Source: Microbacterium sp. zg-Y818 (lineage in GTDB: Bacteria > Actinomycetota > Actinomycetes > Actinomycetales > Microbacteriaceae). Taken from it: a stretch of 64,000 nucleotides of DNA. The translations under genes and the position numbers were made by a program. This document shows, piece by piece, positions 24,964 through 34,086 of the stretch. Within the stretch, counting starts at the first letter, position 1; each line of letters begins with the position of its first letter. The DNA lies in NCBI RefSeq assembly GCF_030246905.1, contig NZ_CP126741.1, forward strand, positions 124,001-188,000, given 5' to 3'. Below the pieces are notes generated by a model. It saw only the letters and a program-made list of their open reading frames with translations. It was not told the DNA's origin and ran no database searches.

Positions 24964-26154
24964 GTGGATCTGAACATCGGCATCGTCGGTTTCGGTGCGC
25001 GCTCCACCCTGTGGAAGGAAGCGCACAAGCCGGGTCGCGGCTCGCGGGTGACGGCCGTGTGCGACCTCGCAGAGCGTTCGCGCGCCGAGGCGCGCGAAGC
25101 GCTTCCGGAGGCGCTGGTGACCGCGTCCCTCGATGAGCTTCTCGCGAGCGGAATCGACGCCGTGATGGTGCTCACTCCGGACCACCAGCACGCGTCCGTC
25201 GCGATCGCGGCGCTCGAGGCGGGCGTCCCCGTCTTCTGCGAGAAGCCGCTCGCGGTGACCCTCGACGACGCCGATGCGATTCTCGAGACCGCTCGCCGGA
25301 CGGGCACCCGTCTCTACGTCGGCCACAACATGCGACACATGTCGGTCGTGCTGCTCATGCGGCGGCTCATCCTCGAGGGCCGAATCGGGGAGGTGAAAGC
25401 GGTGTGGTGCCGCCACTTCGTCGGCAACGGCGGCGACTACTACTTCAAGGACTGGCACGCGGAGCGCGAGAAGACGACGGGCCTCCTGCTGCAGAAGGGC
25501 GCGCACGACCTCGACGTCATCCATTGGCTCGCCGGCGCTTACACGACCGAGGTGCAGGCCATGGGTGCGCTCAGCGTCTACGGCGACATCGACGATCGCC
25601 GTGACCGCTCTGGCGAACGCATGCGCGACTGGTTCAGCCTCGACAACTGGCCGCCGACCGCGCAGACCGGCCTCAACCCCGTCGTCGATGTCGAGGACAT
25701 CTCGATGGTCAACATGCGCCTGTCCAACGGCGTGCTCGCGAGCTACCTGCAGTGCCACTTCACGCCGGACTATTGGCGCAACTACACGGTCATCGGTACC
25801 GCCGGCCGCATCGAGAACCTCGGTGATGTGTCGGGATCGGAGGTGCGCCTGTGGAACCGCCGTCACCACGGCGCTGCGCCGGCCGACGAGACCTTCATCG
25901 TCCCGGCCGCACCCGAGGACACCGGACACGACGGCGCCGACGCGCTGCTCATCGCGGAGTTCCTGCGATTCGTGCGAGTCGGAGGTCTGACCGAGACCTC
26001 GCCGGTCGCCGCCCGTGAGGCTGTCGCGGTGGGGATCCTCGCCACCGCGTGCCTCCGGGGGGACGGCGAAACCTGCAGCGTTCCGACGCTTGACCCGGAC
26101 CTGGTTTCCTACTTCGAAGCCGGACAGGTCGAACAGGCGACGGCGACGGCCTGA
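24964..26154 (+). CDS. Gfo/Idh/MocA-family oxidoreductase with intact EKP motif
   Basis: 396 residues; GTG start with AAAGGAG upstream. N-terminal Rossmann fold (LNIGIVGFGARS), catalytic E93-K94-P95 (VFCEKPLAVTLDD), and family motifs KGAHDLDVIHWLAG (putative proton-relay Asp/His) and the C-terminal beta-sheet. It oxidises or reduces a hydroxyl of a sugar or cyclitol with NAD(P). It follows the permeases by 49 nt and is probably in the same transcript. Together with the EKP-less paralogue across the divergent promoter it may perform a two-step oxidation/epimerisation on the imported substrate. Confidence 0.9.
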   Translation: MDLNIGIVGFGARSTLWKEAHKPGRGSRVTAVCDLAERSRAEAREALPEALVTASLDELLASGIDAVMVLTPDHQHASVAIAALEAGVPVFCEKPLAVTLDDADAILETARRTGTRLYVGHNMRHMSVVLLMRRLILEGRIGEVKAVWCRHFVGNGGDYYFKDWHAEREKTTGLLLQKGAHDLDVIHWLAGAYTTEVQAMGALSVYGDIDDRRDRSGERMRDWFSLDNWPPTAQTGLNPVVDVEDISMVNMRLSNGVLASYLQCHFTPDYWRNYTVIGTAGRIENLGDVSGSEVRLWNRRHHGAAPADETFIVPAAPEDTGHDGADALLIAEFLRFVRVGGLTETSPVAAREAVAVGILATACLRGDGETCSVPTLDPDLVSYFEAGQVEQATATA

Positions 26155-26257
26155 CCCCCGCCCGTGCCGACGTCCGCGCAGCCCCCCTCACCGTCATGCC
26201 ACCACTTTGCGAAACGCGTAGCCGTACGAAGCGGTGCGTTAACCAGTTGGAGATCCA

Positions 26258-27301
26258 TTGAAGGCCCTCTACAAATCCGCCCCCGGTGCAGGATTCGAGT
26301 TCGTCGACCGCCCCGAACCCGACCCGGGCACCGCCGATGTGAAGATCCGGGTGCTGCGCACCGGCATCTGCGGTACCGACCTGCACATTGAGAAGTGGGA
26401 CGACTGGGCCGCGTCGACCATCAAGACGCCACTCGTGCCGGGACACGAGTTCTACGGTGAGGTCGTCGAGGTTGGTCAATCCGTGCGCGACGTCGCGGTG
26501 GGCGATCTGGTGTCGGGGGAGGGTCACGTGGTCTGCGGCACGTGCCGCAACTGCCGCGCCGGCCGGCGGCAGATGTGCATCCGTACGCAGGGCGTCGGCC
26601 TGCACCGTGACGGGGCGTTCGCCGAGTACGTCGTGATTCCGGCCGAGAACGTGTGGGTGCACCACGCGCCCGTGCACCCCGAAGTGGGGGCGATCTTCGA
26701 CCCGTTGGGCAACGCGGTGCACACCGCGCTCGCATTCGCGCTCGTGGGCGAGGACGTGCTGGTCGCGGGCTGCGGGCCGATCGGATTGATGTCGATCGCG
26801 GTCGCCCGCACCGTGGGTGCGCGCTTCATCGTCGCGACAGATGTGTCGCCGGCACGCCTCGAGCTCGCGCGTCGTATGGGCGCCGACGACGTCGTCGACG
26901 TCTCGAGCGAACGCGTGAGCGCGGCGCAGGTCCGGCTCGGCATGCGAGAGGGCTTCGACGTCGGCTTCGAGATGTCGGGATCGCCGAAGGCGCTGCCCGA
27001 AATGATGGAGAACATGAATCACGGCGGTCGCATCGCGATGCTGGGGCTGCCCAGCGAGCCCTTCGCGGTCGATTGGGGCAAGGTCGTCACCCACATGCTC
27101 ACCGTGAAGGGCATCTATGGGCGCGAGATGTTCGAGACCTGGAACTCGATGTCCGCGATGCTGCAGACGAGCGAGCCGCTGCGCGATGCGGTCGCGAGTG
27201 TCATCTCAGACCGCTTTCCCGCGCGGGAATGGCGTACCGCGTTCGATGCCGCCGCCTCCGCCGGTGCGGGCAAGATGATCCTCGACTGGACCGAAGTATA
27301 G
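26258..27301 (+). CDS. tdh: L-threonine 3-dehydrogenase
   Basis: 347 residues; a TTG start is used, set by TGGAGA just upstream and by the conserved MKAL opening. This medium-chain zinc dehydrogenase oxidises L-threonine to 2-amino-3-ketobutyrate with NAD+. Motifs: [15 protein letters not shown] (catalytic Zn Cys), [35 protein letters not shown] (structural Zn), [22 protein letters not shown] (NAD), and [13 protein letters not shown], a stretch diagnostic for Tdh over other alcohol dehydrogenases. It is followed after 17 nt by kbl, the next enzyme in the pathway. The 103-bp gap before it leaves open whether it has its own promoter. Confidence 0.93.
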   Translation: MKALYKSAPGAGFEFVDRPEPDPGTADVKIRVLRTGICGTDLHIEKWDDWAASTIKTPLVPGHEFYGEVVEVGQSVRDVAVGDLVSGEGHVVCGTCRNCRAGRRQMCIRTQGVGLHRDGAFAEYVVIPAENVWVHHAPVHPEVGAIFDPLGNAVHTALAFALVGEDVLVAGCGPIGLMSIAVARTVGARFIVATDVSPARLELARRMGADDVVDVSSERVSAAQVRLGMREGFDVGFEMSGSPKALPEMMENMNHGGRIAMLGLPSEPFAVDWGKVVTHMLTVKGIYGREMFETWNSMSAMLQTSEPLRDAVASVISDRFPAREWRTAFDAAASAGAGKMILDWTEV

Positions 27302-27318
27302 GAACGGGTGGACTGAAC

Positions 27319-28512
27319 ATGTACGGAGACGTCAAGGAGCAGTTGCGCCTCGAGCTCGATGAGATCGAGGCCGCGGGGCTCACCAAGCGAGAGCGCGGCA
27401 TCCGCGGGCCGCAGTCCTCCGGGATCGAGGTCGCGGGTCGGCAGATGCTGAACTTCTGCGCCAACAACTACCTCGGCCTGGCCGATGACCCGCGCATCGT
27501 CGCGGCAGCGCACCGTGGACTCGATGAGTGGGGCTACGGACTCGCCAGCGTGCGGTTCATCTGCGGCACGCAGGAGCTGCACCTCGAACTCGAGCGGCAG
27601 GTGTCTCGGTTTCTCGGCTACGACGACACGATCTTGTTCTCGTCGTGCTTCGACGCGAACGGCGGCGTCTTCGAGACGCTCTTCGGACCCGATGACGCGA
27701 TCATCTCCGATGAGCTGAACCATGCGTCGATCATCGACGGCATCCGCCTCTCGAAGGCCAAGCGGTTCCGCTACAAGAACCGTGACCTCGTCGACCTCGA
27801 GGCGCAACTTGTTGCGGCAGGTGACGCCCGCCGTAAGACCATCGTCACCGACGGCGTCTTCTCGATGGACGGCTATATCGCGCCGCTTCGGGAGATCTGC
27901 GACCTCGCCGACCGGTACGGCGCGCTCGTGTTCGTTGACGACTCGCACGCCGTCGGCTTCATCGGCGACCACGGCCGCGGGACCCCCGAGTACTGTGGGG
28001 TCGAGGGCCGGGTCGACATCACGACCGGCACCTTCGGCAAGGCCCTCGGTGGGGCGTCGGGCGGCTACGTCGCCGCCCGCCAGGAGATCGTCGACCTGCT
28101 GCGTCAACGTGCACGGCCCTACCTCTTCTCTAACACGCTCGCCCCTGCGATCGTCGCCGGCACGATCGAGGCGCTGTCTCTGCTCGCAGGCTCCGGCGTG
28201 CTGCGGGGGCGGCTGAAGGCGAACGCCGCGCTGTTCCGGGAGCTCATGGAGGTTGCGGGGTTCGATCTGCTGCCCGGTGAGCACCCGATCGTGCCGGTCA
28301 TGTTCGGCGACGCACCCGTCACGGCACGCATCGCCGACGCGCTGCAGGAGCGCGGGGTGTACGTCGCGGCGTTCTCGTATCCGGTCGTTCCGAAGGGCGC
28401 CGCGCGCATTCGTGTGCAGCTGTCGGCGGCGCACACAGAGGAGGACATCCGCGCCTGCGTGGAGGCCTTCGTCGAGGCGCGGCGGGCCGTGCTTGCGGTG
28501 GCGCAAACGTGA
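27319..28512 (+). CDS. kbl: Glycine C-acetyltransferase (2-amino-3-ketobutyrate CoA ligase)
   Basis: 397 residues. This PLP enzyme of the alpha-oxoamine synthase group cleaves 2-amino-3-ketobutyrate with CoA to glycine and acetyl-CoA. Visible are [61 protein letters not shown] and the PLP lysine in [14 protein letters not shown]. It pairs with tdh (order tdh-kbl, reversed from E. coli). Its stop lies 7 nt from the convergent stop of the ECF S-component gene, close to the right-hand edge of the proposed inserted cassette. Confidence 0.95.
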   Translation: MYGDVKEQLRLELDEIEAAGLTKRERGIRGPQSSGIEVAGRQMLNFCANNYLGLADDPRIVAAAHRGLDEWGYGLASVRFICGTQELHLELERQVSRFLGYDDTILFSSCFDANGGVFETLFGPDDAIISDELNHASIIDGIRLSKAKRFRYKNRDLVDLEAQLVAAGDARRKTIVTDGVFSMDGYIAPLREICDLADRYGALVFVDDSHAVGFIGDHGRGTPEYCGVEGRVDITTGTFGKALGGASGGYVAARQEIVDLLRQRARPYLFSNTLAPAIVAGTIEALSLLAGSGVLRGRLKANAALFRELMEVAGFDLLPGEHPIVPVMFGDAPVTARIADALQERGVYVAAFSYPVVPKGAARIRVQLSAAHTEEDIRACVEAFVEARRAVLAVAQT

Positions 28513-28519
28513 AGTTCGC

Positions 28520-29071
28520 TCAGCGCGCGACGGCGCGGGCGACGCCGGCGTTGCGCAGGCCGCGACCCACGGCGAGCCCGACCGCCGTCCACGCCACCGG
28601 TCCCAGCACCGACACGGTCAGGTAGGTCACCTGCGCCCACGGCGCCATCGAGCCGAGGTCGGCGACCATCGCGACGACGACAGCGACGATGGCGCCGAGG
28701 ATGACCGCCGAGATGAAGAAGCGCCACGGCTGCCACACCCGGTAGCGGGTGGCGGCGGCGACGAGCTCCTGGATGCCGCCGAACAGCAGGGCGGTGCCGA
28801 TGAACCGCAGCGCCCAGTGCGGCGCCATCGCTGCGCCGACGAGGGCGGCCATGAGGTGCGCGAGGAGCGCGACCCACGGCAGGCGCAGCGCCTCCTGGGC
28901 GATGATGCCTGGCAGCACGTGCACGCCGAGGACGATGCCGTAGATGATCGGAAGGCTCGCGATCACCAGCGGCGTCAGCCAGCTGCCGATGGCGGCCATG
29001 ATCCCGGTGGCGACGCCGATCGCCGCGCAGGTCAGCAGAACGCGCGTCGAGAGTCGGGATGCCGTGGACAC
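28520..29071 (-). CDS. ECF transporter S component, YkoE-like
   Basis: 183 residues, GTG start. Five to six TM helices with YGIVLGVHVLPGIIAQEALRLP and LLFGGIQELVAAATRYRVW, which align with the YkoE family (YGIW...IRKPGAAL...GIVQGLGAE...ATRW), the substrate-binding unit of hydroxymethylpyrimidine/thiamine-type ECF importers. The T and fused A components are on the same strand 9.4 kb away. No TPP riboswitch is visible in the 114 bp in front of it. Specificity is inferred from family only. Confidence 0.78.
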   Translation of the reverse strand: MSTASRLSTRVLLTCAAIGVATGIMAAIGSWLTPLVIASLPIIYGIVLGVHVLPGIIAQEALRLPWVALLAHLMAALVGAAMAPHWALRFIGTALLFGGIQELVAAATRYRVWQPWRFFISAVILGAIVAVVVAMVADLGSMAPWAQVTYLTVSVLGPVAWTAVGLAVGRGLRNAGVARAVAR

Positions 29072-29185
29072 CCGTCCAGGCTATCCCGCAGCGCCTTGGC
29101 GGCGGGCGTGAGCGAGACCGGAGAAAACCCGGAGATCGCTCGGCGTCCGCTCAGAGCGGGCGGCGGGATGCCGCCGCAGTGTCGC

Positions 29186-30172
29186 TCAGATCCGGCGCCG
29201 CCGGCGGGTGAGCCGCACGCCCGGCAGGGGCGGCGCGGGCACGCGCTCGGCGCCGTGTCCCACGACGTGGCCGAACCGGTCGGAGTCGGCCTCCCACGCC
29301 TCGCGCGCCTCGACGATCTCTTCGTGGGTGCGGCCGACGAAGTTCCACCACATGACGATGTCGCTCTCGAAGGGCTCCCCACCCAAGAGGAAGAGCGTCG
29401 CCGGCTCGTCGGTCGTGACTTCCACCCCGGCAGCGCCCGGCGGGACGTACAGCAGCTGCTGCGGCGCGACGTCGACGGCATCCTGCCCATCGGGGTGCAC
29501 GCGCACCGTGCCGCTGACGCCCGCCAGCCCGTGCTCCCATGGCCGCTCCAGGGGCAGGCGCACGCGGACCCCGGCGTCCAGGCGCACCTCCGCGCCGACG
29601 ATGGGGGTGTAGACGGATGCCGGCGACGCGGTGCCCGCGAACGAGCCCATCACGACGGTCGCCTCGGCCCCGTCGCCGAGCGTCACCAGCGGGAGCGGCT
29701 CATGCTGTTCGAACGTGGGCGGGCCATGTCGGCGCGACTCCGGCAGCGCCACCCACAGCTGCAACGCGTCGAGGGGAATCGGGTCGTCGCCGAGTGAGTA
29801 CTCGGAATGGGCGATGCCGGCGCCGCTGGTCATGAGGTCGAGCGCGCCACGGCGCACGATCACGTCGCTGCCCACGGTGTCGCGGTGGTGCACCTCGCCG
29901 GCGAGCGGCCAGGTCACCGTCTGCAGGCCGATGTGCGGATGGGGCTCGACGCGCATCACGGTCGACTGCGGCCCGAAGCGGTCCAGGAAGCACCACGCAC
30001 CCACCATCGGCAGCTGCCGCTGCGGCAGGCTGCGGTGAACCCGCATGGCGCGCAGGCCTCCGAGCGGCACCTCCCGCGCCTCGAGCAGCAGCACGCCGGT
30101 GTCTCGGCCGGTGGCCGGTGGCACATCGGCGGACGCGTCGGCCGGTGCGGCCTCGGCGTCCCAGCGGCTCAT
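29186..30172 (-). CDS. Pirin-family cupin protein
   Basis: 328 residues. A bicupin: N-terminal metal-binding cupin with HPHIGLQTVTWPLAGEVHHRD and SGAGIAHSE (three His and one Glu ligands), and a second, metal-free cupin near the C-terminus (PPGAAGVEV...LFLLGGEPF). Pirins act as quercetinase-like dioxygenases or redox sensors. The ATG overlaps the stop of the upstream acetyltransferase (ATGA), so both are co-translated. The C-terminal tail is Arg-rich. Confidence 0.9.
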   Translation of the reverse strand: MSRWDAEAAPADASADVPPATGRDTGVLLLEAREVPLGGLRAMRVHRSLPQRQLPMVGAWCFLDRFGPQSTVMRVEPHPHIGLQTVTWPLAGEVHHRDTVGSDVIVRRGALDLMTSGAGIAHSEYSLGDDPIPLDALQLWVALPESRRHGPPTFEQHEPLPLVTLGDGAEATVVMGSFAGTASPASVYTPIVGAEVRLDAGVRVRLPLERPWEHGLAGVSGTVRVHPDGQDAVDVAPQQLLYVPPGAAGVEVTTDEPATLFLLGGEPFESDIVMWWNFVGRTHEEIVEAREAWEADSDRFGHVVGHGAERVPAPPLPGVRLTRRRRRI

Positions 30173-30516
30173 GAGTCGGCGTCGTCCGGATCGGTGCGAC
30201 CGAGGTCGGCCACCAGCGGCCAGTGCACGGTGAGGCCAGGCACGTCGTTCTCCTTGAGATAGGAGGCGACGAAGGGGCACAGCGGCTCGACCTCCTGGCC
30301 GCGGGAAGCGACATCCGTCATCGCCTCGGCGATGAGCGTGGTGGCAAGTCCGCGCCCGCGGAACGCCGGATCGATCTCGGTGTGGTCGAAGCGCAGACGG
30401 CCGTGCTCGTCGGGTTCGTACCCGGCGAAGCCCGCCAGCACGTCGCCGACACGGATCTCGTAGCGGCTTTCGGTGTCGTCGCGCATCACGGAGGTGGGGG
30501 TGTCGAGCTGGGCCAT
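30169..30516 (-). CDS. GNAT-fold N-acetyltransferase (YjdJ/Gtn-like, small)
   Basis: 115 residues starting at MAQLDTPTS, chosen for AAGGAG 6 nt upstream; a longer in-frame ORF exists. It has the short GNAT fold of the COG2388 type: strand VGDVLAGFAGYEPDEH, acetyl-CoA loop FRGRGLATTLIAEAM, and EPLCPFVASYL with the conserved cysteine used as acyl acceptor in this subfamily. It probably acetylates a small molecule or protein. Overlaps the pirin gene. Confidence 0.85.
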   Translation of the reverse strand: MAQLDTPTSVMRDDTESRYEIRVGDVLAGFAGYEPDEHGRLRFDHTEIDPAFRGRGLATTLIAEAMTDVASRGQEVEPLCPFVASYLKENDVPGLTVHWPLVADLGRTDPDDADS

Positions 30517-30584
30517 GGTGGCTCCTTCCGGTCTGTGGTCCCAACGTAGGCGGGTGGACGGATGTTCCGCGAGGTCGGCGGGTA

Positions 30585-30634
30585 GCCGTTCCTCGCGCGC
30601 CACCGCCGTTCGTCGCGCAACCTCGACCGTTCGT
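30585..30634 (+). promoter_or_regulatory. Three LytTR-type direct repeats upstream of cstA
   Basis: GCCGTTCCT, GCCGTTCGT and ACCGTTCGT begin 20 and 21 bp apart on the same strand. The third fits the published LytTR consensus [TA][AC][CA]GTTN[AG][TG] at every position; the second differs at the first base; the first differs at two positions. A 21-bp period (9-bp repeat, 11-12-bp spacer) is the spacing LytTR dimers use. The set ends 86 bp before the cstA start, and a LytTR regulator is encoded two genes downstream. Confidence 0.72.
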
Positions 30635-30720
30635 CGCATGACCGCGGCACCGCCCGGTCGCAGTCGCCGCAGCGATCTCTACCGTGGACCGACGCAACGT
30701 CGCGTGCCCAAGGAGATCCG

Positions 30721-33000
<2,280 letters not shown>

Positions 33001-33011
33001 TCGGGGGACCG

Positions 33012-33248
33012 GTGACGGGCCGGGCGGATGCCGCAGCCACGCCGCACGAGGGACTCATCGCCCTCGTGCGGCGGGTGGGCCGCGGCATCCGTTGGTATGT
33101 CGAGACGCTCATGGGCGACCGCGCCTACGCGACCTACCTCGCGCACCACTGTCAGCAGCACCCGGATGAGCTGGCGCTGACGGAGCGGCAGTTCTGGCGC
33201 GAGCGGATGGACGACCAGGACCGCAATCCCGGCGCGCGCTGCTGCTGA
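33012..33248 (+). CDS. YbdD/YjiX family small protein (DUF466)
   Basis: 78 residues, GTG start 11 nt after the cstA stop. Contains the family core WYVETLMGDRAYATYLAHHCQQHPDE...LTERQFWRERMDDQDRNPGARCC with the conserved C-terminal CC. Members are nearly always encoded directly after CstA/BtsT transporters and appear to be needed for their activity. Confidence 0.92.
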   Translation: MTGRADAAATPHEGLIALVRRVGRGIRWYVETLMGDRAYATYLAHHCQQHPDELALTERQFWRERMDDQDRNPGARCC

Positions 33249-33284
33249 CCGGGTCGCCGTCGCCGCGTGCGTAGCATCGGGGGC

Positions 33285-33995
33285 GTGATCGACGTGCTCG
33301 TCGCCGACGACGAAACACCCGCCCGCGCCGAACTCGTTGCGCTGCTGGGAAGCGACGAGCGCATCGGCACGGTGCACGCGGTGGCCGAGGCAGCGGAGGC
33401 GCTGCGTCTGCTGGAACGCCGCCCTGTGGCCGCGGCGTTTCTCGAGATGCGCCTGCCGGGGATGTCGGGCCTGGACCTGGCCCGCCTGTTCGACCGGCAC
33501 GAACCCCGACCCGCGATCGTGTTCGTCACCGCCGACGCAACCGGCGCCGTGGAGGCGTTCGACGTGCACGCGCTGGACTACGTGCTCAAACCCGTGCGGC
33601 CCGAGCGCCTGCGGCGCGCGGTGGACCGGATCGTCGCGGCGGTCGCGGCGCCGCGGCCCGCGCCGGCCGACGAGACGGTGGCCGTCACGGTCGGTCAGGC
33701 CGTGAGGCTGGTGCGGCGCAGCGAGGTGCGCTGGGTGCACGCCGAGGGCGACTATTCGCGGCTGTGGACGCCATCGGGCGGGCACCTCGTGCGCATCCCG
33801 ATCTCGGAGCTCGGGCGGCGATGGGCGCATGCCGGGTTCGTGCGCGTGCACCGCTCGTACCTGGTGCAGCGCGACGCTGTGGTCGAGATACGCCTGGCCG
33901 GTGCGGCGCCCACCTTGGTGCTCGCAGAGATCGAACTCCCGGTCAGCCGCCGTCTGGCGCGCAGCGTCCGGGAGCGACTCGTGCGACCGGCGTGA
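33285..33995 (+). CDS. LytTR-family response regulator with Glu at the phosphorylation site
   Basis: 236 residues from VIDVLVADDE (GTG); an upstream GTG adds six residues. Receiver domain 1-115 has the acidic pair D8-D9 and KPVR (switch Lys), but the phospho-acceptor Asp is Glu54 (FLEMRLPGMSG). LytTR DNA-binding domain is residues 130-230 (VRRSEVRWVHAEGDYSRLWT, ISELGRRWAHAGFVRVHRSYLV). No histidine kinase is adjacent. The Glu can mimic phospho-Asp, so it may be constitutively active or respond to another input. Target sites are probably the direct repeats before cstA. Confidence 0.88.
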   Translation: MIDVLVADDETPARAELVALLGSDERIGTVHAVAEAAEALRLLERRPVAAAFLEMRLPGMSGLDLARLFDRHEPRPAIVFVTADATGAVEAFDVHALDYVLKPVRPERLRRAVDRIVAAVAAPRPAPADETVAVTVGQAVRLVRRSEVRWVHAEGDYSRLWTPSGGHLVRIPISELGRRWAHAGFVRVHRSYLVQRDAVVEIRLAGAAPTLVLAEIELPVSRRLARSVRERLVRPA

Positions 33996-34086
33996 GGGTG
34001 CTCGCGCAACGGCGCCGGGGGCGAGCGTGGGCCGAACGCCGCCTCGCGCGCCGTCACCGGCCCGAGCGTCAGGCAGACTCGACAGG

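Noticed and set aside
26206..26218. Second LacI operator (TTTGCGAAACGCG) in front of tdh
   Set aside because: The half-sites have the wrong spacing and symmetry compared with TTGCG-N2-CGCAA; too weak to list.
29072..29185. TPP riboswitch in front of the YkoE-like S component
   Set aside because: Neither the CUGAGA nor the conserved ACCUGAUCUGG-type segment can be found on the minus strand.
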